Positions 7,057 to 13,486 of a stretch of 16,570 nt of DNA are shown here, piece by piece. Position numbers and translations under genes: made by a program. The DNA is taken from the NCBI GenBank assembly GCA_030744725.1, contig JASLPZ010000144.1, positions 1 through 16,570 on the forward strand, written 5' to 3'. Numbering within the stretch: the stretch's first letter is position 1; each line of letters opens with the position of its first letter. The notes beneath the pieces were generated by a model. It was not told where the DNA came from and made no database searches. It worked only from the letters and a program-made list of their open reading frames with translations. The DNA comes from ARS98 sp030744725 (GTDB lineage: Bacteria; Planctomycetota; Planctomycetia; Pirellulales; Pirellulaceae).

Positions 7057-7809
7057 CTACTTCCTTCTGATGAGACCGATCGCAGCGTCGGCCATCCGTT
7101 TGCCGAAGGTCTTATATCCTTTCGCGGAATAGTGCAGATCATTCTTGATCGGCTTTCCTTTTCGGTTCACGCCGTCGTTCAGATCATCCGTATCGATCCA
7201 GGCAGCACGGGGGTATTTCTCGGCGACGCGCACCTGGATGTCGCGCACCATGGTCCAATGCGGGTATCTTCTGTTTTCCATGTCAAAATCACTGAGGCGA
7301 CCAATCACAACGTTCATATCATCGCGTTCCAAGTCATCGCTCAGCTGCTTGATGAGTCCGTTGAGGCTCTCTTCGTAAACAGGTCCCCACTCCATTTTTG
7401 CGTCGCGCTCGCCCTGCATCCAAAGAAACGTCACCATCCCAATCTTCTTGCCAACCATCTCGGCATGGACCTTCTCCATAAGCTGGTCATAGAGATCACC
7501 GGTTGTTTCCGGCTTCTTTCCATCCGGGTATTTCCATTTCTTGTACCAGCGTTGGATCGGCTGACCACCAAGCGCGTGCTGCACGACCACTACGTTCTTG
7601 GATCCGAATGCCGCCTCGACTGCAGGCGTGAACGCCTCATCAGGTCGATGCCCCTGCATGTTTGATTGGCCGGACAAAATGAACAGGTGCACATCCGCCT
7701 GCGGGGTTCTATTTCTCTTCACGGGCAAATCATCACCGGCAAACGCCGTGGCAAAAACAGCCGTAAGCAGCCAACCGGCAACTGCAGTCGTCGATACTAG
7801 TCTTGTCAT
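7057..7809 (-). CDS. secreted sialate O-acetylesterase-like SGNH hydrolase
   Basis: 250-residue secreted esterase of the SASA/DUF303 branch of the SGNH superfamily, which usually removes acetyl groups from carbohydrates. Visible: signal peptide (about 1-24, VSTTAVAGWLLTAVFATAFA), LSGQSNMQGH (45-54) with nucleophile Ser49, QHALGGQPI (77-85), WMQGERDA (130-137), and DLHYSAKGY (224-232) with the catalytic His226. An in-frame TTG lies five codons upstream, but ATG 7809 is preferred because AGGAG sits 5 nt upstream (7815-7819). The stop is 17 bp before the truncated barrel gene. It diverges from the ECF sigma gene across about 210 bp. In a sulfatase-rich planctomycete the natural target is probably an acetylated polysaccharide; the specific substrate cannot be read from the sequence. 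Confidence 0.88.
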   Translation of the reverse strand: MTRLVSTTAVAGWLLTAVFATAFAGDDLPVKRNRTPQADVHLFILSGQSNMQGHRPDEAFTPAVEAAFGSKNVVVVQHALGGQPIQRWYKKWKYPDGKKPETTGDLYDQLMEKVHAEMVGKKIGMVTFLWMQGERDAKMEWGPVYEESLNGLIKQLSDDLERDDMNVVIGRLSDFDMENRRYPHWTMVRDIQVRVAEKYPRAAWIDTDDLNDGVNRKGKPIKNDLHYSAKGYKTFGKRMADAAIGLIRRK

Positions 7810-7813
7810 GTTC

Positions 7814-7819
7814 TCTCCT
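7814..7819 (-). promoter_or_regulatory. ribosome-binding site deciding the esterase start
   Basis: AGGAGA on the minus strand, 4 nt before ATG 7809. This places the start there rather than at the upstream in-frame TTG, which would lie across the site. Confidence 0.7.
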
Positions 7820-7881
7820 AGCAATCGTTTCTATCATGGTTTACATCAGTGTTATCTTCGCCCTTTGGGGCAGAAAGAACC

Positions 7882-7909
7882 GACAAACGCGCCACAAAGT
7901 GGCGCTGTC
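7882..7909. promoter_or_regulatory. inverted repeat in the divergent esterase/ECF intergenic region
   Basis: Perfect 7-bp arms GCGCCAC (7889-7895) and GTGGCGC (7899-7905) around an AAA loop. The stem is extended by GACA (7882-7885) pairing with TGTC (7906-7909) across a 3-nt bulge. It lies between two divergent start codons (7809 and 8024), so it could be an operator or a leader hairpin. No T-tract follows on either strand, so an intrinsic terminator is unlikely. Confidence 0.35.
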
Positions 7910-8023
7910 CAGCTAATCTTATTCATTTCTGTAGACCACCAGCTCTGCCCGTAAACCTTGGCTTTAGGACACACCAACGCCACAACGATTGCTTCCCAAA
8001 TCCACGGCGTCTATTCTCAGGCT

Positions 8024-8590
8024 ATGTGCAATGCAACCAACGTCACCCAGATTCTTAACGCCTTTGGTGTGCCCAATCAATCCAGTAGCGAACAACTGCT
8101 TCCAATTGTCTATCGCGAACTGCGACGACTGGCAGCGCAGCGGTTGACGCACGAAAAGCCAGGGCAGACATTGCAGGCAACAGCGTTGGTTCACGAGGCT
8201 TACGTGCGGCTTGTCGATTCCGATCACCAGCAACGCTGGGATTCGCGGGGACACTTTTTTGCTGCCGCGGCGGAGGCGATGCGAAGGATTCTCGTCGAGA
8301 ACGCTCGGCGAAAAAAGAGCCTGAAACATGGCGGCGACCTGGATCGCCAGAGGTTGGCTGAATCACAGATCGCCGCCGTCGAGGCGGACGACGACCTGCT
8401 GGCACTCGATGAAGCGCTCGACAGACTCGCCGAAACCGACCCACAGGCCGTGGAACTTGTCAAGCTCCGCTATTTCTCCGGACTCACGATTCCGCAAGTC
8501 GCCGAAGCGCTCGACATCTCGTCTCGGTCTGCCGACCGCCTATGGGCCTATGCGAAGGCTTGGCTGCATGACGAGATGCAGGGGGAATGA
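8024..8590 (+). CDS. ECF-type RNA polymerase sigma factor (planctomycete type)
   Basis: 188-residue extracytoplasmic-function sigma factor of the type abundant in planctomycetes (PF07638/TIGR02999-like), directing RNA polymerase to a small regulon. Visible: sigma region 2 at about 22-100, with LLPIVYRELRRLAAQRL (25-41), KPGQTLQATALVHEAYVRL (45-63) and FFAAAAEAMRRILVENARR (78-96); and sigma region 4 at about 125-185, with PQAVELVKLRYFSGLTIPQV, whose helix-turn-helix spans about 153-176. A TTG at 7958 would add 22 residues, but family members start with a short leader before an xxVTxIL-like stretch, matching MCNATNVTQIL; ATG 8024 is therefore preferred. The Ser/Thr kinase gene follows on the same strand after 138 bp. 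Such sigma-kinase pairs are a known planctomycete arrangement, in which the kinase is thought to control or transmit signals to the sigma factor. No separate anti-sigma gene is present. Confidence 0.92.
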   Translation: MCNATNVTQILNAFGVPNQSSSEQLLPIVYRELRRLAAQRLTHEKPGQTLQATALVHEAYVRLVDSDHQQRWDSRGHFFAAAAEAMRRILVENARRKKSLKHGGDLDRQRLAESQIAAVEADDDLLALDEALDRLAETDPQAVELVKLRYFSGLTIPQVAEALDISSRSADRLWAYAKAWLHDEMQGE

Positions 8591-8664
8591 TCGAACAGGA
8601 GAGAAGTGACGCCGCATCCCCCAGCATGCTGCTCCACAGTTTTGGTCGAATTTGTGATTTTTCT

Positions 8665-8681
8665 GGCGCGATCTCGGCGCG
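8665..8681 (+). promoter_or_regulatory. direct repeat in the ECF-kinase gap, possible promoter element
   Basis: GGCGCG occurs at 8665-8670 and again at 8676-8681, exactly 11 bp apart (about one helix turn), in the 138-bp gap before the kinase start at 8729. A T-rich run (GATTTTTCT) lies just upstream. This could be the promoter or operator of the kinase gene; no factor can be assigned. Confidence 0.25.
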
Positions 8682-8728
8682 GATTTCGCATAGTTGGATA
8701 GCCACTGAAATCCAGCGAGAATACAGCC

Positions 8729-11134
8729 ATGAACGAACGCAGCATTTTCATCGAAGCGCTCGAAAGAGACGACCCGGCCGAACGTGTCGCATTCTTGGAC
8801 GGAGCTTGCGGCGGAGATACAGATTTGCGAGCGCGGCTTGAAAAGCTGTTTAGTTCGTACCAAGACGCGCAGAGTTTCTTGGAGGCCCCCCCAAACGCAC
8901 TCATTGCAACGATTTCCGTAGGCGATCTTGACCCGTCGGATGAGATATCACTCGATCTTCTCACCCCGTCGGAAAAACCGAATTGTCTCGGAACGCTCGG
9001 CCAGTATGAAGTGGTTGACGTCGTCGGGCAGGGCGGCATGGGGATCGTACTGCGAGCTTACGACAAAAAACTCAATCGCGTTGTGGCGATTAAAGCCGTC
9101 GCACCACAATACGCGACCAATGCGATTGCGGTAAAACGCTTCTTGCGCGAAGCACGAGCCGCTGCGGCCGTAAATCACGACCATGTCGTTACCATTTACG
9201 CGATCCATGATTCTCAACAACCTCCGTTTCTCGTGATGGAGTTTATCGAAGGCGAGTCTTTGCAGGACAAGCTGCAGCGGACGGGCGGATTCGATGTCCA
9301 GGAGATACTTCGGATTGGAATGCAAGCTGCATCGGGGTTGGCGGCAGCCCATGAGCAAGGGATCGTCCATCGCGATATCAAGCCTGCCAATATCTTGTTG
9401 GAAAACGGCGTCGAACGTGTCAAGATCACTGACTTTGGGCTGGCCAGAGCGATCGATGATGTTAGCGTTACTCAGCCGGGATTGATCGCCGGGACGCCGG
9501 AGTACATGTCACCCGAGCAGGCTCGTGGCGGTCCGATCGATCACCGCAGCGATCTCTTCAGCCTCGGCGGCGTGCTCTACGCGATGTGTACGGGGCGACC
9601 GCCATTTCGCGCCGAAAACTCCGTCGCGATGCTGCGATCTGTGTTGGAGGACGCGCCACGATCGATTCGCGAAATCAACCCTGACGTCCCAGCATGGCTG
9701 GAAGAGCTGATTGCCAGTCTATTGGCGAAGGAACCGGATGATCGCCTTCAGTCCGCACGCGAAGTCGCCAACTTCTGCCGCCATCGATTGGCGAATTCGG
9801 AAGCCGCCACACCACAAGTGGCAGAGTCCGGTGTCCGTCGTTTCACGGTTTTTCAAACTGGCAAGAAACCCGGCCAGGAGCTTCGCGGCATACATCTGGT
9901 TTTCTCGCTGGCTTGCATCACGCAAGTCCTCGGAATCGCAGGCACAGTCACGTGCATGGCAGAGGAACTCGAAGCCGCTTTCCCAATGTTGCCGCTACTC
10001 GGCCTGATCGGTTTGGTCGTGGCTGTCGACGGATGGCGAATCGCTCGATCTTGGAACAGCGTCGCATTCGGCACTTCGACGGCCTTTCTTGCCGTCTACC
10101 TGACGTTGGTTGCCAACGGCCTGCAGTTGCATCCGTCAGGTGGCGACGAGTTGGTATTCTACGTGACGACACTCGCGTATGCCCTGGTTAGTGTGCCCTG
10201 GGGGCTGATTGTCCTGGTCTCCGTCCTACTCAAGCCTGCAGATCGCTGGCCGACGCGGTTTCAGTTCAATCTCCGCAATGCCTTGGTCGTGACAGCAATC
10301 ATTGGCTTTGCGTTTGTCGCTGCCCGATTGGGGACGGCCATGCGAAACAATGTCTTCCTAGCCGTTACGAGCGGGCTGTTTGTTGTCACGGTCTGTGCAG
10401 CTGGTGCTGTCGGCATTCGCATCGTTCGGAAGCTCGCCCAACGTGGGCATCTGGCAGATGCGAAACCTTGGCAACGGCGTGTGTTGATCGGAACCCTGAT
10501 CGTCCTGCTGGCGTGCTTCGGACTGGCCCGGTTGTTTTATCACCTGACCAACGAGGGAGTCGTCGTTATCAAGTCCCCCGTCGAAATCACGGTCGAGAGG
10601 ATCGGCGACGGACGCGTCGAGCGGGCCTACCAAATCCAGCGCGGCGGTGGAACCCGATGGCATGTGCCCTCCGGTCGATGGGAGTTTCGAATCCAAGGGA
10701 GGCGTTCCGACTATCAGATCAGCAAATCAGTCATCCAACTCGGTCGCGGCGACTTCGTAACATTGCGGATCGCACCGACAACGGTTGCTTCGCCGCCAGC
10801 GACGACCGACACATGGGATAGACTGGTCCGGCTCGCCGAACAACAGTTGGACCATGCACGAGTGCAATTCAAAGCAGGCCTCTGTCCAATGTCGGATCTA
10901 CACTCGGCCGAAGCCGGACTGATCGCAGCCAAACTTCAACGCGAGCGGTCGCGTAAGAATCAGAAGGAGGTCATGACGCTTCTGGAACAGTTGGTCCAAG
11001 TTCGTAATAAGGAACTGGAAGCCGTTCAGGCAGGGTACCGTGTCGGTGAGTTTTCGGAATCCGATGTTCAAGCGACCATGAGATCACTCATCGAAGCACA
11101 AGCCGAGTTAGAAGAAGCATCGGCGGGCCAGTAG
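8729..11134 (+). CDS. membrane Ser/Thr protein kinase with 7 predicted TM segments and C-terminal coiled coil
   Basis: 801-residue kinase of the planctomycete ECF-linked class. An N-terminal domain (about 1-55: IFIEALERDDPAERVAFLDG, DLRARLEKLF) is typical of these kinases. The Hanks-type catalytic domain spans about 91-355: P-loop GQGGMG (100-105), catalytic Lys122 in VAIK, helix-C Glu141, HRDIKPAN (214-221), DFG (235-237), GTPEYMSPEQ (255-264) and HRSDLFSLG (272-280). All catalytic residues are present, so it should be active. The membrane part has about seven hydrophobic segments (near 388-405, 418-434, 448-465, 474-500, 516-532, 543-562, 584-602). FQFNLRNALVV (511-521) resembles the FSLRTLL-type motif common in planctomycete membrane proteins. 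A beta-rich region (about 608-682, VVVIKSPVEITVERIG) follows, then two tandem alpha-helical repeats (from about 707 and 763). ATG 8729 follows a weak GCGAGA. The gene converges on the DUF1501 gene, 34 bp after its stop. Confidence 0.92.
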   Translation: MNERSIFIEALERDDPAERVAFLDGACGGDTDLRARLEKLFSSYQDAQSFLEAPPNALIATISVGDLDPSDEISLDLLTPSEKPNCLGTLGQYEVVDVVGQGGMGIVLRAYDKKLNRVVAIKAVAPQYATNAIAVKRFLREARAAAAVNHDHVVTIYAIHDSQQPPFLVMEFIEGESLQDKLQRTGGFDVQEILRIGMQAASGLAAAHEQGIVHRDIKPANILLENGVERVKITDFGLARAIDDVSVTQPGLIAGTPEYMSPEQARGGPIDHRSDLFSLGGVLYAMCTGRPPFRAENSVAMLRSVLEDAPRSIREINPDVPAWLEELIASLLAKEPDDRLQSAREVANFCRHRLANSEAATPQVAESGVRRFTVFQTGKKPGQELRGIHLVFSLACITQVLGIAGTVTCMAEELEAAFPMLPLLGLIGLVVAVDGWRIARSWNSVAFGTSTAFLAVYLTLVANGLQLHPSGGDELVFYVTTLAYALVSVPWGLIVLVSVLLKPADRWPTRFQFNLRNALVVTAIIGFAFVAARLGTAMRNNVFLAVTSGLFVVTVCAAGAVGIRIVRKLAQRGHLADAKPWQRRVLIGTLIVLLACFGLARLFYHLTNEGVVVIKSPVEITVERIGDGRVERAYQIQRGGGTRWHVPSGRWEFRIQGRRSDYQISKSVIQLGRGDFVTLRIAPTTVASPPATTDTWDRLVRLAEQQLDHARVQFKAGLCPMSDLHSAEAGLIAAKLQRERSRKNQKEVMTLLEQLVQVRNKELEAVQAGYRVGEFSESDVQATMRSLIEAQAELEEASAGQ

Positions 11135-11168
11135 CGACGAAAACGCTTACGTCAGGGACCAGGATAGC

Positions 11169-12638
11169 CTACGTCAAGCCGGGAATTGGCTGACCGTGGT
11201 AGATGCGGTGCGGGCGATCCACCTCGTCGTACCACGCTGCAGCCGGTGGAATGCCCAGAGCGTCGTAGATCGAAGCGGCCATGTTTTCTGGCTTCTGCGG
11301 ACTGTCGGCCGGATACGCGGCGATCTTGTCGCTGGCACCGATCACGTTGCCGCCTTTTACACCGCCACCGGCGAAGAACAGTGTTTGCACCGCACCCCAA
11401 TGATCGCGACCAGGCTCTTTGTAGTTGTCCGGCAGGAGTGAGATCTTCGGCGTGCGACCAAATTCGCCACCCATCACGATCATGGTGCTGTCGAGCAATC
11501 CGCTGCCGGAAAGATCGTCTAGCAACGCAGACAATGCTCGATCCGTTGGCGGCAATAGCTTCTCTCTGAGTCGCCAGAACGCTTCGCCATGCGTGTCCCA
11601 GGCCTCGTTGTTGCCCAAGTTGACTTGGACGAGATTCACGCCTGCCTGGACCATGCGATAGGCCATCAACAACGACCAGCCAAAACTGTTGGCCCCGTAC
11701 CGCTGCTGCGTCGCAGCGTCTGCGTTGGTCACGTCCAACACATTGCGTATCTCCTGGCTGGATAACAGCGAGATCGCAGTTTGTCGCTGCCGGTCGTATT
11801 GGGCAACTTCCGCCGACTCTTCCAAAGCACGTCGCTGCGCATCGATGGTGCTTAGCAATCCCAATCGGTGATCGAAGCGACGCGAGCTCATTCCGGCAGC
11901 CAACTTCAGATTCGGAGCTTGAAAGACGGTCGGCGAGTCCGATGTCGGATCCTTCGTGGGCAACTGGTGGAATGAGTACTCGGGATAGGCGCCTCGCCAA
12001 AACGGATCGCCATAATTCGTTGCCTCAATAAAAAACGGATCCCGGTTGCGACCCATCAAGCCACCATAGGCACCAGGGATGACACCTCCCGACCAATGGA
12101 CCAACCGCTCCGGAAGAACCGCCGCGGGAGGCAAGTTGTCATTTCGTGCCGGCACGGCATCGCCAACAACCGAAGCAATTGAAGGCCAATCGGTTGGACG
12201 CGGAACTCGATCGCCACGAAACCCTGCCGGCGGTGTGCTGCGACCGGTGAGCATGTAGAAGTGTCCGAGCGTGTGTCCGTTCGTTGGGTGTGTGAGCGAA
12301 CGAACGAGTGCCCACCTATCGCTCCGGCAGGCGAGCATCGGCAGATGTTCGCAGATCTCGATGCCCGGCGTGTTGGTTGCGATCGGTCTGAACTCGCCAC
12401 GCACGTCATCGGGCGCGTCCGGCTTCAAGTCGAAGCTATCTTGCTGCGCCAGACCACCCGATAAAAAGATATAGATGCACGCCTTTGCTTTGCCGACACT
12501 CGTCGAGTTAGCCTCGGCGGCCGGTGCCGTGCGCAAAGCATCCAGATGGTTCATACCCAGACCAAGTATCCCGACCGCGCCAGCTTGGACGGCGGTACGA
12601 CGCGTGATCGTGGGGTGATTCCAGCTCGGATGACTCAT
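11169..12638 (-). CDS. DUF1501 family protein with Tat-type leader
   Basis: 489-residue DUF1501 protein, a very common planctomycete family with a sulfatase/alkaline-phosphatase-like fold and unproven activity. Visible: twin-arginine leader ITRRTAVQAGAVGILGLG (11-28), suggesting Tat export; FLSGGLAQQDSFDLKPDAP (58-76); DVRGEFRPIATNTPGIEICE (78-97); WDTHG (347-351); GGEFGRTP (390-397); and GRDHWG (410-415), which hold the likely metal ligands. ATG 12638 is preferred over an in-frame ATG 7 codons upstream (12659) because GGGAAG lies 7 nt before it. Family members usually follow a DUF1549/DUF1553 cytochrome-like gene on the same strand. None is present here, and the upstream 800 bp hold no clear gene, so this copy looks orphaned. 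Length and motifs are normal, so the gene appears intact. Confidence 0.92.
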   Translation of the reverse strand: MSHPSWNHPTITRRTAVQAGAVGILGLGMNHLDALRTAPAAEANSTSVGKAKACIYIFLSGGLAQQDSFDLKPDAPDDVRGEFRPIATNTPGIEICEHLPMLACRSDRWALVRSLTHPTNGHTLGHFYMLTGRSTPPAGFRGDRVPRPTDWPSIASVVGDAVPARNDNLPPAAVLPERLVHWSGGVIPGAYGGLMGRNRDPFFIEATNYGDPFWRGAYPEYSFHQLPTKDPTSDSPTVFQAPNLKLAAGMSSRRFDHRLGLLSTIDAQRRALEESAEVAQYDRQRQTAISLLSSQEIRNVLDVTNADAATQQRYGANSFGWSLLMAYRMVQAGVNLVQVNLGNNEAWDTHGEAFWRLREKLLPPTDRALSALLDDLSGSGLLDSTMIVMGGEFGRTPKISLLPDNYKEPGRDHWGAVQTLFFAGGGVKGGNVIGASDKIAAYPADSPQKPENMAASIYDALGIPPAAAWYDEVDRPHRIYHGQPIPGLT

Positions 12639-13060
12639 CTGAAGACTTCCCAGCGCCATGTCACTTTGTCATGCAGTTAGCGTTGAACTCCAACTACGTA
12701 TCGATGGAGGACAACGCGACTCTACAACCCAACCCAGATGACCTACGGCACTGACTGGTGCCTGTCTACAAGGACACCAGTATACAAGTCCGGCAACACA
12801 TCTAGCAACTTCAATACGAGAATAGCCGCAGAACTCCCATGAGTAAGGAGAAGGGATCGACTACGCGGGGAATCGATGTCGGCCGCCCGCACGCCGCCGA
12901 TAGTCCTCGATGCACCGGACTGCATTCCCCCACACAGTCCGAATTCGCTCGACGACTTCATCCGGGATTTGGACGTCTAACGTATTTTTCAGCCCCATGA
13001 CGAGTGCTCTGTCAAGTTTTGATTTTGGGATTGAAGAAGAATGGTCGCCTGGCGGGATAG

Positions 13061-13110
13061 TCGTTGTTCGCTCCGCGAACATTACGTTTGGTTCGCGGAG
13101 CGAACCACGA
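13061..13110. repeat. nested palindromic REP-like element
   Basis: Two 20-bp arms (13061-13080 and 13091-13110) are inverted repeats of each other with one mismatch, around a 10-bp loop. The core 15 bp GTTCGCTCCGCGAAC (13066-13080) is perfectly matched by its reverse complement at 13091-13105. Each core is itself a small hairpin, GTTCGC-TCC-GCGAAC. This two-level symmetry is typical of REP/BIME-type intergenic repeats. No second copy was noticed in the window. Confidence 0.7.
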
Positions 13111-13366
13111 CACTCAGGCTCGACGGCATCAAGTGAGTCCACACCCAAATCAGCGAAGAGCGTGTAAGCTGAAATCGCACCGGGTGTTGTGTTGAGGATG
13201 TCTTCGAAGACAGTTACATTCGATTTAGAGCGGCTTACGGTCTTCTGGGCGCCATGATGTGGCGAAGAGGCGGGTGACCCCTCTCAGTCGGTTTCTATGT
13301 TCTTCAAGCTACCGGCCCGAAACTGACAATGCAAACGATCGCCAAAATGCGAATGACACCGTTGCG

Positions 13367-13385
13367 AACCGCTCAAGGAGCGGTT
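13367..13385. repeat. short inverted repeat upstream of the M48 peptidase gene
   Basis: Perfect 7-bp arms AACCGCT and AGCGGTT around a CAAGG loop, about 100 bp before the GTG start at 13487. No T-tract follows. It could be an operator or a leader hairpin; its function is unknown. Confidence 0.4.
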
Positions 13386-13475
13386 AAGTTCCGGTTCGAC
13401 GGCCACTCGGTCGTTTCTCCTTAGTGAGCTGCAATTCCACTCGGAATAACGAGTGCGTTCACGAACCATCTCTGT

Positions 13476-13479
13476 GGAG
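13476..13479 (+). promoter_or_regulatory. ribosome-binding site deciding the M48 start
   Basis: GGAG, 7 nt before GTG 13487. It supports that start over a GTG 63 bp upstream, which would add 21 residues ahead of the zinc ribbon. Confidence 0.65.
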
Positions 13480-13486
13480 CATTTGC

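Larger units (their letters stand above)
12660..13486. other. about 830 bp with no convincing gene; repeats inside
   Basis: Between the divergent DUF1501 and M48 peptidase genes. It contains the nested palindrome at 13061-13110, the hairpin at 13367-13385, and presumably both promoters. A minus-strand open frame ends at 12861; from an ATG at 12998 it would encode 45 residues (MGLKNTLDVQIPDEVVERIR then a basic tail). Its amphipathic look makes a small gene possible, but there is no ribosome-binding site and no family match. A short antisense frame (34 codons, ATG 12876) overlaps it. A second minus-strand frame at 12743-12961 is also unsupported. Confidence 0.45.

Noticed and set aside
6754..7665. 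303-codon plus-strand open frame over the esterase and barrel genes
   Set aside because: It is antisense to two genes with recognisable family motifs, has no protein features of its own, and is explained by codon bias of the real strand.
11135..11180. Imperfect repeat of TACGTCA between the convergent kinase and DUF1501 genes as a bidirectional terminator
   Set aside because: The copies are direct, not inverted, and no stable stem or T-tract is present.
11152..12000. 282-codon minus-strand open frame overlapping DUF1501
   Set aside because: It is in another frame of the same strand as an intact DUF1501 gene and has an arginine/glycine-rich, featureless translation typical of a shadow frame.
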